DNA of 64,000 nt, taken from positions 9,970,767 through 10,034,766 of the forward strand of contig CM056562.1 in the NCBI GenBank assembly GCA_029721515.1, written 5' to 3'. The notes under the pieces are model-generated. The model was given only the letters and a program-made list of their open reading frames with translations. It ran no database searches and was not told the origin of the DNA. Every line of letters starts with the position of its first letter. Within the stretch, counting starts at the first letter, position 1. The stretch comes from Synanceia verrucosa (Eukaryota; Chordata; Actinopteri; Perciformes; Synanceiidae). The position numbers were made by a program, and so were the translations under genes. Shown here in pieces: positions 53,701 to 61,257 of the stretch.

Positions 53701-56505
53701 AGCTCCTCTTTCTCCACCTGGCTGCTGGGGGTGGAGGAGGCCAGTGATTGAACAGGAAGTGACTCTTCTGAGACGTTGTGCTCGATGGATAATGTTGCTG
53801 GTTTTGTTTGAGGCGAACTAGCTGACTGGTTTAGTCGTTCTCGTTGCTGGGATGGCGTGGCAGAGTTTGGGTCTGTCCTGTGGCTGGAGTTCAGAGACTG
53901 TTGGATGAAGCTGAAGCTGGAGTTAAAGGAGTCCTCTGGTGAGGACCGGAGAGCCGGGATTGGACTTAACCTGAGTTCATTCTGGGGCAGAGAGGATGGG
54001 CCCTGATGGCTGGATGTACCATTAATGGCACTGTAGTCCACATGAGGAAGAGGACCAGTAAGAGAGCAAAGAAAACTCTGACTCTTCCAGGAGCTACATG
54101 TGAGTTTATCAGGCTGTTGCCCATTCATTAAGGCAGATGTTAGACTCTGAGCACCGGTTCCCTCGGTGATGTCAGTGTGACGTCCAGATTTTCCGTTTCT
54201 AATGCAAGTGGTCTTCCCTTCCTCCTCCTCCTCCTCCTCCTCGTCTAGCCCATGAGTAGTGCTCTGTGGTCTGGACTGGTCTCCTCTCATGTACCCTGGT
54301 CTTCGGTGGAGCCTCTTACGAGCAGAGCTGCCAGCTGTCCCTGATGCTCTGCCACCTGTCGATGCAGAGATTAACACATTAAGCTGGACAACACGGTCAT
54401 GGGGAAGATAAAGAGTGAGTCATAGAACTGGCGGGATTAACTGTGCAGTCGTGGAGTGAGTCAGGAAAACGTGGCGCTAAGTGTGTTCATTACACAAGAA
54501 TGTAAATCAACAAATTATAGGTATTCTGAACAACATATAACTGCCTCCTCCCGCCCCTCTACCATAAAGCCAGCATCGCTAACTGGATGAAAAACAACAT
54601 GGGCAGATGTCTGACATCTCCCAGAGTAGTGCTCCAGCTGTTGGGAAATACCAGAGCCACACAGTCATTTTGAGTTCAGTCATGCCTCTCAGAGGAGGAG
54701 TGGACTATACACGGACTGTATTTCCTGAAGTTGTATTTGAATTTGTTTATCTAGCTGCCCTAAACCAGGGGCTCTCAGAAGAAGTAAAGCTGAGCAAATC
54801 TGACTCTTATTGGAACAAACGCGACTGATGCTAGCAACGCTGCTCTGATCTATGTTAGAAATATTACTTTAGACAGAAGAATCAAAAGCTGTTTTTGTGG
54901 AGGCACTATGACTCGTTTAATACAGGCTGGAAGGAAAATGTGGTTAAAGCAAACACATCATACAAGATGATTAAAGCAGCAGTATTATATTTTCTTTTTG
55001 CCATTTGTACCAGTGAAACACCCTATGAAGTTGATATTATTAACTGTCATACATCCACCAGGTACAGAGCAACATTCACATTAATTTGAAGCTGTGTTTG
55101 TGTCACTCTCTTTTAGCTCCAGTCTGATCTCCACCAAGAGAATTATCAGCTCACTCACTTCTATGAAGCGTTTTAGCAGCATTGTTGGAAGGACTTTACC
55201 TTTAGTGCGTAAAAACTATGGCAGTTTGGAAAAGTTACTAACTTTTTAACTTTTCTTGGTCTCCTCATAGTCGATTATTAAACTAACTGGTTGTTTTGGT
55301 CTTAGCTGAAATATTTCTTTAGTCAAATAGTCAATTTTTATGTTGTTTTTTTCCTCACTGTGATAGACTAAGAAACTTAAGAGTAGATCTCTGGTAAGCA
55401 CAACATTTTAAATGGTGTTTGTCTGCGATTCTTTGCGGAGAAACTTTTTCACAGATCTGTCGATAAATAATCTAATCAAATAATCAGCAAAACTGTTTGA
55501 ACGTCAGTCGACAAAGAATTTCTTTGTTCAAGGACAGCGCTAATAATTTCCCTAATATTGTTACTGGTTAGAAAAGATATTCTACGTTTGTATGGGGATA
55601 TATGGGGATGTAGTCCACAATAAAAAAACAGCATAAACAGTATTTGGTGTGAAAGTGCAGAGCGGCGTGATAAAGAGCGGTTTGTGTTCGGAGCTGGACA
55701 CCTGCTGCAGCTCCACATGATTAAAACATGTAAAGTGTAGGATCCAGAGACAGGCAGGCTGAAATGTTGGGATCAACAGCCTCTTTGTGTCCAGCTGCGT
55801 CGCTCTTTTTCACTTCTGGCCCTTCTCTTCCTACTCACACACACACAGAGACACAGTGACACGTCTGTACTGGAAACACTGGGAGCATTCATACCACTGT
55901 TACTGCTACACAATAATAGACCAGTAACATTCAAACACATCTGTACCTAGCAGGGACATCATAGTGTGTCATTATCACATTTTCTATCTACAATAGAAGC
56001 ACAGTCATTCGAATGCTGTGTCAAAACAGGAATGCAGGGCATCAAACAAACTGAAACCACAACGAAGCGGCCACAGCCCGGGGCTCAACCCACCCATGAC
56101 CTCCAGTGATGTCACTCTGAAAGCCTCCCATGTGACTGGAGAGAGACACAAAAAGACGCCACTTAAGGGAGAACTGGGCTGATGGGCAGGTTTTGTAGTG
56201 AGAGTAACATACAGTCGAGGTGTACCCAGGCTCTATGTGGCCACTGGGACCGCCACACTAAAGCTCAGGTTGCATACAGCTCCATTAGTGCTTCTTTGCA
56301 CACAAGGCCACTGTTCCATGACCAGTTTAAGAAACCCTACACTCTGTAGCTACCAAAGACAAGCGTCCACCATCTGATATGAAGCCTACTCAGGAGTAGA
56401 GAAGGGAAGGACTTGTTGATCGAAAGTGTTACTGTATCCTCGTCATGCCTGGATTACACAAAGACAGCTCCCTTCAGTAAATGGGAAGGAAATGCCTCAG
56501 GGCCC

Positions 56506-56551
<46 letters not shown>

Positions 56552-58108
56552 GGGGGCATCAACGTCTCGGCTAAGGTATGTCATTTGCTGTTTCCTGCCA
56601 GGCTTTGTGCTGAAAGAGTTTGCCAGGAATTCCGGAAGAAACAGCAAATAAGCAAAAGGAGGCAAAATTAGTTCAACGACACTGAGAGCCTAACGAACCC
56701 CACTGCTGCAAAAAGCACTCCCATAATGCAACTCGTTGCTAATGTTGAAGACAAAGTGTGAGAAAATGAAGCATCTCAGCCAGAAGAGGCTCGATTATTT
56801 ACCTTTGGAGATTAAACAGGCCCTCCTCGGAGCCCTTAGGTTAAACACAGAGTCCTATTGGTTGCTGGAAGGGCCTCGGCTAAAGAGCAGAGGAATGCAG
56901 AGGATCTCATAAAAACACAAACGTTTGAGGAACGAGCTCAGCACCCTCTGACACACAAACACACACACACACACAGACATGGCAGCAGATCTGCAGATCA
57001 GCAGCCTCCTGAGAAGCAGCGCTGTTCGGCAGATGTGCAACACCTCGCCACTTGTGACCGGCCACAGCAGCCGAAATAAGGAAGTGAAAGTGACCAATAG
57101 AAGTGACTTGATCTGGAAAAAGGCTGATAGTGGCTGACAGGAAACTGAACGATAATGTATGAAAATCCAGATTTGAATCTCTGTTCTGCTCTGGCGAGAC
57201 TTTTAAAAGAAAACAGCTCCACACTTCCTGTATGGTCACATGAGGATCATAAAGCAGCTGGATATGGTAGAGCTGAGCAGAGGGAAGACACAGCAGTGAG
57301 AGCCACACCACCGACTTTAAATACTATTTCATCCGTTCATGGTATAGTTTAATGTTTTGACCATTTGAATGAATAATTCATTTTCTTTATAGCAAACGAT
57401 TATTTCACATAATTGATGATTTGTTCGGTAAAAAAAAAATGTAGATTGGTGTTTCCCAAAGCTCATGACAACATCCTCAAATGTCTTGTTTTGTCCACAG
57501 CTCAAACATCTTCTGTTTCATCTCATAGAGGAGTTTTGTCTTTGAATTGCAGCTCTAATTTGATTTATTTAAAATAAAAAGTGTGTAAAAGAAGCTGAAC
57601 ACACACAATAGTCTGCTGGGTTGGGTTGTTCATTTACTCATGAGGGTTGAAACTAAAATTGCAAAGGTATAGTCTGGTTAGTAAGGTTTGAGTGGAGGCA
57701 ACCACATGTGATTGGGAGCCTTTGACCTCTTTGACCTGAATGTTTTGACCTGTCCATATAATATCAGTGTAGAGAACCAGCTGAAGGACCCAAACACACT
57801 CAGGTCCTCCTCCAGTCACACTGTTTAGATATTGACAGAAATAGCATGTTTAGAATGAGCTGGATCAGCACAGTAAATACCATATTTACGCTCTCTATGC
57901 CCACAGCACACTAGTGTTGGTTTCCTTCTTTAGCACATATTTATTATAGTGTATATCATTTTAAAGTGTCCAGCCATCATCGTGCCTTCAGCTGATGACT
58001 GCAGATGGTACATTAAAAACAAAAAGATGCATCTTTACCTTCCATGACCTCGCAGTGGTGAAGCAGAGAGCTGCTGTGACAGTCCAGCCCCATCAGTCCA
58101 GCAAACAT
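19244..58108 (-). CDS. disc1: disc1, Disrupted in Schizophrenia 1 orthologue, 14 coding exons
   Basis: DISC1 is a coiled-coil scaffold acting at the centrosome, on microtubule motor complexes, at mitochondria and in the nucleus. Known partners of the family include NDEL1/LIS1, PDE4, GSK3 and ATF4. Reconstructed coding segments, 5' to 3' on the minus strand, are 58108-58039, 54355-53460, 52243-52174, 50747-50591, 49642-49546, 48557-48325, 46194-46140, 44126-44024, 43848-43660, 35107-35047, 29163-28923, 26871-26827, 21461-21344 and 19425-19244. The phases join without conflict and total 2517 nt (838 aa plus stop), against 854 aa in human. Recognisable blocks are RRPGYMR (residues 41-47, the same numbering as human), SSFSFI (169-174), LPSRQPSVALFLQRL in exon 4, LRRKVSETETQLLALHEAK in exon 8, WEADLEAC in exon 11 and a C-terminal zipper in exons 13-14. 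All introns are GT-AG except the last, which is AT-AC. The order tsnax then disc1 on one strand matches mammals. Identity is very secure; exon 1 is slightly less so. Confidence 0.96.
19426..21343 (-). other. disc1: disc1 intron 13, U12-type AT-AC intron
   Basis: The 5' end reads ATATCCTTT (21343-21335), identical to the U12 AT-AC donor consensus. TTCCTTAAC (19445-19437) is the U12 branch-site consensus, with the branch A 12 nt before the terminal AC (19427-19426). The spliced codon C|AG gives Gln, producing ALTQSLEKEVQ against human DLIQSLRRELQ. No GT-AG pair keeps the frame: the only nearby GT would create a stop. No gene is seen inside the intron. Confidence 0.93.
21344..21461 (-). CDS. disc1: disc1 exon 13
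   Basis: A 118-nt exon encoding residues 740-778 plus one base. LTERCELISDRLMTLEDELQ aligns with human LGEKCEDIGKKLLYLEDQLH, followed by TAILNRDQALT. This is the C-terminal helical region that binds NDEL1 and ATF4/5 in mammals. The acceptor is TTGCCAG|GACGG. No GT donor fits; the exon ends ACCC|ATATCCTTT, an exact U12 AT-AC 5' splice site. Confidence 0.94.
22890..22921 (+). repeat. (AC)n microsatellite, imperfect
   Basis: AC run with two GC interruptions in disc1 intron 12. Confidence 0.8.
24358..24668 (+). mobile_element. tRNA-derived SINE with intact target-site duplication
   Basis: The head GGTGGTGTAGTGGTTAGCAC resembles a tRNA A box. The body has GGGTTCTCTCCGGGTACTCC and the 3' end is (GGAT)n. 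A perfect 14-bp direct repeat, TAGTACAAGAAATC, flanks it (24344-24357 and 24669-24682), proving insertion by target-primed retrotransposition. It lies in disc1 intron 12 on the strand opposite the gene. The B-box region is deleted. Confidence 0.88.
25313..25334 (+). repeat. (AC)n microsatellite
   Basis: Perfect AC run in disc1 intron 12. Confidence 0.9.
26827..26871 (-). CDS. disc1: disc1 exon 12, 45-nt phase-0 micro-exon
   Basis: Encodes exactly 15 residues, KLEEFLFCMEDNHPE (725-739), between acceptor TTTGTTGCAG|AAATT and donor CCAGAG|GTTGGT. Both flanking introns are phase 0, so it can be included or skipped without changing frame. It aligns with human VLEEWKTHLIP..., the segment absent from the human Lv isoform. 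The donor is weak. Confidence 0.87.
26872..28922 (-). other. disc1: disc1 intron 11
   Basis: 2051 nt, GT-AG. Contains a CA microsatellite. Open frames near 27550-28010 have no homology I recognise and no splice context. Confidence 0.85.
28418..28446 (+). repeat. (CA)n microsatellite with CTCT interruption
   Basis: Two CA runs separated by TCTCT in disc1 intron 11. Confidence 0.85.
28923..29163 (-). CDS. disc1: disc1 exon 11
   Basis: A 241-nt exon encoding residues 644-724. It starts SCSGLERIWEADLEACHLFL, clearly matching human KVWEADLEACRLLI, followed by LQLR. The rest is a poorly conserved Pro/Thr/Glu-rich linker ending NSEFTK. The acceptor is AGCTGTAG|CTGC and the donor ACGAAG|GTAATG. At the human S704C polymorphic site this fish has Gly665. 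Confidence 0.95.
29625..29750 (+). repeat. Fish interspersed repeat fragment
   Basis: TTCTCAGTCATCCAGGTTGA, then GTGAAGACGTTTCATC and CTGATGAAAC, a widespread fish repeat motif. In disc1 intron 10 close to exon 11. Confidence 0.5.
30880..31036. repeat. Fish interspersed repeat fragment (ATCGCAATATACTG type)
   Basis: ATTATCGCAATATACTGAAT, then CACGATTCGTATTGTATCGT, then ACACAGCCCTAC, recognisable as a common fish repeat. In disc1 intron 10. Confidence 0.5.
33837..33970 (-). mobile_element. 5'-truncated copy of the same SINE
   Basis: (ATCC)n at the left, then reverse-complement matches to the 3' half of the 24358 copy (CCACTTATCCTCA, CCTATCCCAGCTGTCTTA). In disc1 intron 10, sense with the gene. 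Confidence 0.8.
35047..35107 (-). CDS. disc1: disc1 exon 10
   Basis: A 61-nt exon with acceptor CTGTACAG|AAAGC and donor CACAG|GTAAGT. It encodes ESRLKDNTTKYIKLLEDRLH (624-643), aligned with human ETSVKENTMKYMETLKNKLC. It is isolated by the two largest introns of the gene. Confidence 0.94.
36100..36380. repeat. Rearranged copies of the GCTAAGCTAAGC repeat
   Basis: A reverse piece (GGTTAGCTTAGCTTAGCTGA, near 36114) is followed by a forward piece with CCAGTCTTTATG and CACAGACATGAGAGTG near 36305-36360. Between them is an (ATA)n run at about 36231-36250. Confidence 0.5.
39257..39479. mobile_element. hAT-like MITE with AGTGGTTCCC ends
   Basis: The left tip AGTGGTTCCCAAACC and the right tip GGTTAGGGAACCACTG are inverted repeats. 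The flanking octamers ATGTAGTA and GTGTAGTG match at 6 of 8 bases. The interior is A-rich with no ORF. Confidence 0.75.
39480..39830 (+). mobile_element. SINE copy with B box, abutting a hAT-like MITE
   Basis: Has CAGCAAGAAGGTACCGGGTT and CGAATCCC (pol III B box), the shared body and a (GGAT)n tail. The head before the B box is degenerate. It starts right after the MITE ending at 39479. Confidence 0.8.
43240..43515 (+). repeat. LINE/gene-tail-like repeat next to exon 9
   Basis: AACCTCAAAACACATTTTTA, then CTGTACAGCACTTTGGTCAA, then TTCTATAAATAAATTTGGAT. This is the usual fish non-LTR 3' end, in disc1 intron 9 about 145 nt from exon 9. Confidence 0.55.
43660..43848 (-). CDS. disc1: disc1 exon 9
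   Basis: A 189-nt exon encoding residues 561-623 plus one base, a long amphipathic coiled coil rich in Arg, Glu and Leu. It begins NDFSSAKEL, aligned with human NHFWTAKDL, so the residue at human L607 is also Leu here (L570). The acceptor is GTGTAG|GTAATG and the donor CATG|GTGAGT. Confidence 0.95.
44024..44126 (-). CDS. disc1: disc1 exon 8
   Basis: A 103-nt exon encoding residues 527-560 plus one base of Gly561. It contains MSQRLGSSLRRKVSETETQ and LLALHEAKLAAIS, matching human MSEKFCSTLRKKVNDIETQ and LPALLEAKMHAIS. The acceptor is TTCCCCAG|GTGG and the donor TCAG|GTAACG. It ends at the codon equivalent to human 597/598, the last residue kept in the Scottish t(1;11) truncation. Confidence 0.96.
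44127..46139 (-). other. disc1: disc1 intron 7
   Basis: 2013 nt, GTAAGC to CCCCAG. Only a short non-LTR tail near 45575 is recognisable. Confidence 0.85.
45575..45660 (+). repeat. Short non-LTR 3'-tail-like repeat
   Basis: AAAGCTTTGTGATATTGGGC, then TATACAAATAAAATTTACTC, the same tail type as at 43515. In disc1 intron 7. Confidence 0.5.
46140..46194 (-). CDS. disc1: disc1 exon 7
   Basis: A 55-nt exon with acceptor CCTTTTTTGCAG|ACTCC and donor CTAAA|GTAAGC. It completes Arg508 and encodes LQEQEQTLNLSIKEATAK (509-526), aligned with human LQERIKSLNLSLKEITTK. Phase 0 out. Confidence 0.94.
46195..48324 (-). other. disc1: disc1 intron 6
   Basis: 2130 nt, GTTAGA to TTTTTTGCAG. No assignable element. 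Confidence 0.85.
48325..48557 (-). CDS. disc1: disc1 exon 6
   Basis: A 233-nt exon encoding residues 431-507 plus two bases. It opens with a strong heptad coiled coil (EEIAELQRRLTELKDRSRCL, then a Gln/Glu-rich stretch), followed by VAQLHNMSRTLQDLV, which matches human LGQLQEVSKALQDTL. The donor is CTCAG|GTTAGA. The acceptor CCCTGTGCAG has a short pyrimidine tract, and a transposable element sits just 36 nt upstream in the intron. Confidence 0.95.
48594..49229. mobile_element. hAT-like non-autonomous element (636 bp) in disc1 intron 5
   Basis: The ends are GTGTTGTATAGTAA... and ...TTACTTTACACAACACTG, imperfect inverted repeats of the CAGTGTTG type. The element is flanked by identical 8-bp direct repeats GTTAATTA (48586-48593 and 49230-49237). 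The inside has the fish-typical motifs ACTTAAGTAC and TACTTGAGTA and a long GT microsatellite, with no transposase ORF. An 8-bp duplication fits hAT transposition. Confidence 0.85.
49009..49082 (+). repeat. (GT)n microsatellite inside the hAT-like element
   Basis: A long, nearly perfect GT run with a few GC interruptions toward its right end. Confidence 0.95.
49546..49642 (-). CDS. disc1: disc1 exon 5
   Basis: A 97-nt exon with acceptor GTTGACAG|GGAGG and donor GTAGAG|GTAAAT. It encodes residues 398-430, ending SPLHRRDHLIQEKRLVE, parallel to human VSITRRDWLLQEKQQLQ. It leads into the coiled coil that continues in exon 6. Ends in phase 0. Confidence 0.93.
49643..50590 (-). other. disc1: disc1 intron 4
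   Basis: 948 nt, GTCAGT to TTGACAG. Nothing recognisable inside. Confidence 0.85.
50591..50747 (-). CDS. disc1: disc1 exon 4
   Basis: A 157-nt exon encoding residues 346-397 plus two bases. The segment LGLPSRQPSVALFLQRLSQ aligns with human FQLPSRQPALSSFLGHL, one of the best conserved parts of the protein. The acceptor pyrimidine tract is a TG dinucleotide run followed by TTTTCAG. The donor is GCAG|GTCAGT. The exon is not a multiple of three, so skipping it would shift the frame. Confidence 0.95.
50751..50790 (-). repeat. (TG)18-TTTT tract forming the exon 4 polypyrimidine tract
   Basis: Plus-strand (AC)n at 50754-50790 reads on the transcript as 18 TG units followed by TTTT and CAG at the exon 4 acceptor. 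The layout equals the CFTR intron 8 TGmTn tract, which binds TDP-43 and modulates exon skipping. Confidence 0.9.
50791..52173 (-). other. disc1: disc1 intron 3 (bulk)
   Basis: The intron spans 50748-52173 (1426 nt). Apart from the TG tract at its 3' end nothing is recognisable. The frames at 51073-51380 are chance ORFs. Confidence 0.85.
52174..52243 (-). CDS. disc1: disc1 exon 3
   Basis: A 70-nt exon with acceptor CTTCTCAG|ATT and donor ACAG|GTGAAC. It encodes residues 323-345 plus one base, including MLKLQRLQQKAILDDDYDT, which aligns with human LKLQKLQEDAVENDDYDKA. It lies at the start of the coiled-coil region. Phase 0 in, phase 1 out. Confidence 0.95.
52868..53232. mobile_element. AT-rich MITE in disc1 intron 2
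   Basis: The left end TGAAAAAAAAGCGTAC and the right end GTGTGCTTTTTTTCA are near-perfect inverted repeats. The interior holds self-complementary runs such as TATACTTAAAGTATATGA. No ORF. Superfamily and target duplication are not clear. Confidence 0.65.
53255..53440 (+). repeat. Fish interspersed repeat (GCTAAGCTAAGCTAAC family) next to exon 2
   Basis: Contains TGTGCTAAGCTAAGCTAACT, then AGCATAAAGACAT and CTAACTCTTGGCAAGAAAGC, a layout repeated at 3404-3530 and in pieces at 36104-36380. It almost abuts the donor of disc1 exon 2 at 53459, and the exon 2 open frame runs on into it. Confidence 0.65.
53460..54355 (-). CDS. disc1: disc1 exon 2 (large N-terminal head exon)
   Basis: This 896-nt exon supplies residues 24-322, the poorly ordered Ser-rich head. 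The acceptor is CATCGACAG|GTGGC and the donor AAG|GTGGGC. In order it carries the arginine motif RKRLHRRPGYMR (36-47), an eight-residue Glu run from a GAG repeat (62-69), the conserved SSFSFI motif (169-174), a long Ser/Thr-rich stretch, and the start of the coiled-coil part with WDNLVKKYEGVLQDCL, which parallels human WDTLLRKWEPVLRDCL. In human the Arg-rich segment is needed for nuclear localisation and kinase or phosphodiesterase contacts. The open frame continues past the donor into a repeat, which is not coding. Confidence 0.96.
55255..55560. repeat. Fish interspersed repeat fragment in intron 1
   Basis: TAGTCGATTATTAAACTAAC at the left and CGTCAGTCGACAAAGAATTT then GACAGCGCTAATAA at the right, characteristic of a common fish repeat. 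No ORF. Confidence 0.5.
56508..56550 (+). repeat. (GT)n microsatellite
   Basis: About 21 uninterrupted GT units in disc1 intron 1. Confidence 0.95.
56950..56977 (+). repeat. (CA)n microsatellite
   Basis: CA run with an early AA interruption, in disc1 intron 1. Confidence 0.85.
57355..57570 (+). repeat. Fish interspersed repeat (same family as 1163-1876)
   Basis: TGTTTCCCAAAGCTCATGAC, then CCTCAAATGTCTTGTTTTGT, CCACAGCTCAAACATCTTC and CATAGAGGAG, an uninterrupted copy of the repeat that is split near 1291. In disc1 intron 1. Confidence 0.65.
58039..58108 (-). CDS. disc1: disc1 exon 1 (coding part)
   Basis: Encodes 23 codons plus one base, beginning MFAGLMGLDC and ending at donor GAAG|GTAAAG. 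An in-frame TAA lies 33 nt upstream, so this ATG is the first in its frame, and it has A at -3. The final G completes a Gly codon with the first two bases of exon 2. This first exon puts the RRPGYMR motif at residues 41-47, exactly the human numbering, which is the main support beyond the splice site. The peptide itself is not conserved with human exon 1, so another first exon in intron 1 cannot be fully excluded. Confidence 0.78.
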
Positions 58109-58191
58109 CTTTCCATCAGATCCTGCTACTTCATGGAGTTACATCCACCATGTTTAGAAGAAGTGGAGCCAGGCTGTGGGACTGAGCTCAT
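58093..58191 (-). promoter_or_regulatory. disc1: Three upstream ORFs just before the disc1 start
   Basis: Reading minus: uORF1 at 58191-58126 (21 codons), uORF2 at 58151-58131 (6 codons), and uORF3 at 58116-58093, whose ATG is 8 nt before the main ATG and which overlaps it in another frame. They matter only if transcription starts upstream of about 58191. That is likely but not shown. Confidence 0.45.
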
Positions 58192-58479
58192 TTCCGTTGT
58201 GGAAAAAAAAATCAACCCAGGCTCATATTTTTGTCTCTTACTTTACAATGACGAGTTGAACCGGCTTTTTTACTCTTTTGTCCATAATAAAACCGTTTAG
58301 TGACAGACTGACTTCAGATCCTCCTCTGTTTTAAACCTGTAGCTCCAGCAGCGCATGAACAGTCGGTCCGGACAGAGACGAGCTTCATGTTGTGCTTCTT
58401 TAGCAGAAAAACATCCCGTGGTTTTTACTTCTGATGTGATAACACTAGCAGCACTAATACACATCAAATCAGTCTCATC

Positions 58480-58630
58480 GATGAGTTGATCAGTAATCCG
58501 TTACTCGGCGCGCCTCCGTGCCCGTGCGTCACGTTGGAGCAGCTACGTGTTCAGGAACTGGAGGCTCCTCAGAGTCCAGACCGCCTCATGGTGACCACAG
58601 CAGCGGATACACTGAGCTGCTGCTGCTGCT
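58480..58630 (-). promoter_or_regulatory. disc1: candidate disc1 promoter / CpG-rich patch
   Basis: A locally GC- and CpG-rich patch about 400-500 nt upstream of the disc1 ATG. It includes GGCGCGCC and, on the minus strand, TGACGCAC, a CRE/ATF-like half site. It is the only such patch between tsnax and disc1, which makes it the natural promoter candidate. No TATA box or start site can be assigned by eye. Confidence 0.4.
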
Positions 58631-59034
58631 GTGGGCACACTGTGTCTGATCTGCACCACTATATGAACACCACAGCTGCTATTATTGTGCTCCTTATGTG
58701 TTATATATGCACACACAGTGGCGTGCATAAACATTTTGAAGGGCAGAGGCGAATAGGAAAAAAGGGCACCTACAGTGTTCTCGACACTGAAGATGGCACT
58801 CAAGTGCACGTTTTTTTCCACCCAAGAGCGCATTTTATCATGTTTTACCGAGCCAAGTGGGCAGTTTAATGTGTTATATCAACCAGAGCGCACGCTCAGC
58901 GCACGTTTTTGTCTCCAAAGAGGGAACTTTAGCACACATTTTTCAACAATCTTAAATGTAGTGAAGGCTTTCATATTTACAATTAACTGGTATTAGACCA
59001 CACTACTTGTATGTACTTGTTTTACTTGTAGACT

Positions 59035-59165
59035 GTAAGGATGCAACTAACAATAATTTTATTGTTTTGTCCAAAATCAAATTCACTTATACAGAGGTAC
59101 TGATCAAAGTGGTTGGTGATTAATAGTTGATGACTTAATTAATTAATCATTGCAGCTCTAGTAGA
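59035..59165 (+). repeat. Fish interspersed repeat fragment
   Basis: ATGCAACTAACAATAATTTT at the left and AATTAATCATTGCAGCTCTA at the right are the usual ends of the same family as 57355. Between tsnax and disc1. Confidence 0.5.
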
Positions 59166-59884
59166 ATATAGGTTATGTGTTGTTTTATGTTAATAACAGA
59201 TGTTGTTGCTCTAAAATGACTTCTTATTGTTCTGTCATATTACAGCCTGTAGCACATGATACTTTGACTTGGCAACTTATAATATTTTAGAATGCTTCTA
59301 TTGTTTCTTTTTTACCTTATCTGACATGGTTGTATTTCTCTGCGTCTTCTATTGAATATGTATATACATACTTGTTTGCATTCAGAAATACATTGTTTTT
59401 GTGCATTTTTAGACACCCCTAACATTCAGATGTAATGTTCCTTTGTTTATGCAGAGAGAGGATGAATAAGAAGAGACCCCACATAGAGCAGAGTCTTTTC
59501 ATCCTCCCTCCCTCACATCCAAATGTTCCTTTCATTCAGCTCGGCTGGCTGATGGATAAAGAGCTCAAATCAGCCAACATGTCAGAGTGCAGCCTTTATA
59601 CTTAGTTGGGCTGCACTGTGGAGGGTAAGAGAGCAGTGTTGCAGGGATGGGATCTATTGATATGCATACTTTTGAAAGTTTGCAAACCTGAAAATCTGTT
59701 TCGCAGCAGGCATGTTGACTTTTGAAATAAACCAGAATGGGATTTTGAAAAATATTTATTTTACAAGGATTTGTCAGCCACCTATATGGCTTCTTTCAAT
59801 AGAAAAGGAAATAAATAAAATCCAGTAGTTCCAGAAAATGTGTGCAGCATTATTGTTGCTGCAGACCAGTGAGATTCATTGTGT

Positions 59885-60185
59885 TCCATCACCCATACTA
59901 CCATACTATTTAATATGCCAGGAAAAATATAGTCCCAATACATAGTGTTCAAATTTCAGTATATTGAAAATACCAGGATATACTACATCCAGTTGTATTT
60001 TATAGTGTGCAGCCAATATGCTTTTTTGGCTATTCTGACCCACAATCTTCTAAGCAGTGGATACAATGTTATGACAAGAAGTATGTCCCAAATGTACGCA
60101 TACTGCATGAAACAGTAAATACTTTGTGAGGGCAGCTGTAGTAAGTGATTAACTAATAACATTAACCGCGCCTTAATTCAGTATT
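59885..60185. repeat. Probable fish interspersed repeat
   Basis: CATACTACCATACTATTTAA, then AATACCAGGATATACTAC, then AGTATGTCCCAAATGTACGC. The pattern resembles a common fish MITE-like repeat; edges are uncertain. Confidence 0.4.
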
Positions 60186-61023
60186 AGGTGTCGCAGTGAG
60201 TCATTCTAGGGAGGCATAAATATAATGCTGCACCTGTGCTGTTAAATTTGTAAAAGGTGGGTTTCCTTTATATTATGTGCATCATGTCTACCTCCAGAAG
60301 ACCGCAATTGGTATTTAAAGAAAAAAAAAAACAACAACTATATATTATGGTAATAGTCCCCACATATCCCTGCTGAATTGTGATTTAACATATATGTAGC
60401 TCATGCTAGCTTCTTATTTAAAACAGTAAGCAGTGTGTAACTTCAAATAAATGCTCCTTGACTGGGTTGCTTAAATGATTTGCATACCAAACAAGGAAAA
60501 GAAACTTTCTGTCTGTCTAACTTTTTTCAACAGCAGTGTATAATCATAATTCACAGTACTTCATTAAACTAGATCTCACCAGTGTCCATTATGTAGTACT
60601 GATATCAGCCACCAAGTGGCAGGATTACATTACATTAAATCTTTTCCCTCACCAGGATCAGTGAAATGGCAGATGACCTGTGAATGAATAACAAACCGTT
60701 GACCAACAATACACCAAAAGTCCATCTTATGTTTGCATGCATGAAGCAGAATTGATCATTGAGGTCCCATCTGTTCCTAAATGTGATACTTCAGAACAGA
60801 TGAGAGAAGACCTACAAAGAGGCAGACATAATGATAACACCTTGTTGCGTCAGACATGAATAAGAGTTTCTATTACTTATGGTAGATTATATACTGATGT
60901 TATCTAGCTGGACGGTTAATAATTCAATGATGAGGGATCAGGAGGATGTCAGTTCTCTGCCAGGAATATTCCTCAACCTGGTTCAAACCTTATTCTGGAT
61001 TTATATCATTGCAGCAGTGAGGA

Positions 61024-61056
61024 AGTGTGTGTGTGTGTGTGCGTGTGTGTGTGTGC
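61024..61056 (+). repeat. (GT)n microsatellite
   Basis: GT run with one GC interruption, about 200 nt beyond the tsnax poly(A) signal. Confidence 0.9.
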
Positions 61057-61257
61057 CAGAAAATATGCACATACAATGCACAAAGGTCACATGCTCCTTC
61101 TCCACACAGTATATAGTGACTGTAGTCAACCAGTGGTTCTACCTTAGATTATCTGTGTGTGATAGAGAGAGGGGAGGGCACAGAGGAAAACAAAATAAAC
61201 ACACACTATCAAAGCAGCTTAAAGACTGAGAGAGCATGGCATATTTGGCACAGAGCT

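Larger units (their letters stand above)
54356..58038 (-). other. disc1: disc1 intron 1
   Basis: 3683 nt, GTAAAG to ATCGACAG. Contains two CA/GT microsatellites and repeat copies at 55255 and 57355. Confidence 0.8.
58192..61257. other. tsnax-disc1 intergenic interval
   Basis: Holds the candidate disc1 promoter near 58.5 kb, repeat fragments at 59035 and 59885 and a GT microsatellite. No other gene is seen. Confidence 0.7.

Noticed and set aside
58543..58869. Opposing ORFs upstream of disc1
   Set aside because: No homology; they arise from the GC-rich promoter-like patch and neighbouring repeats.
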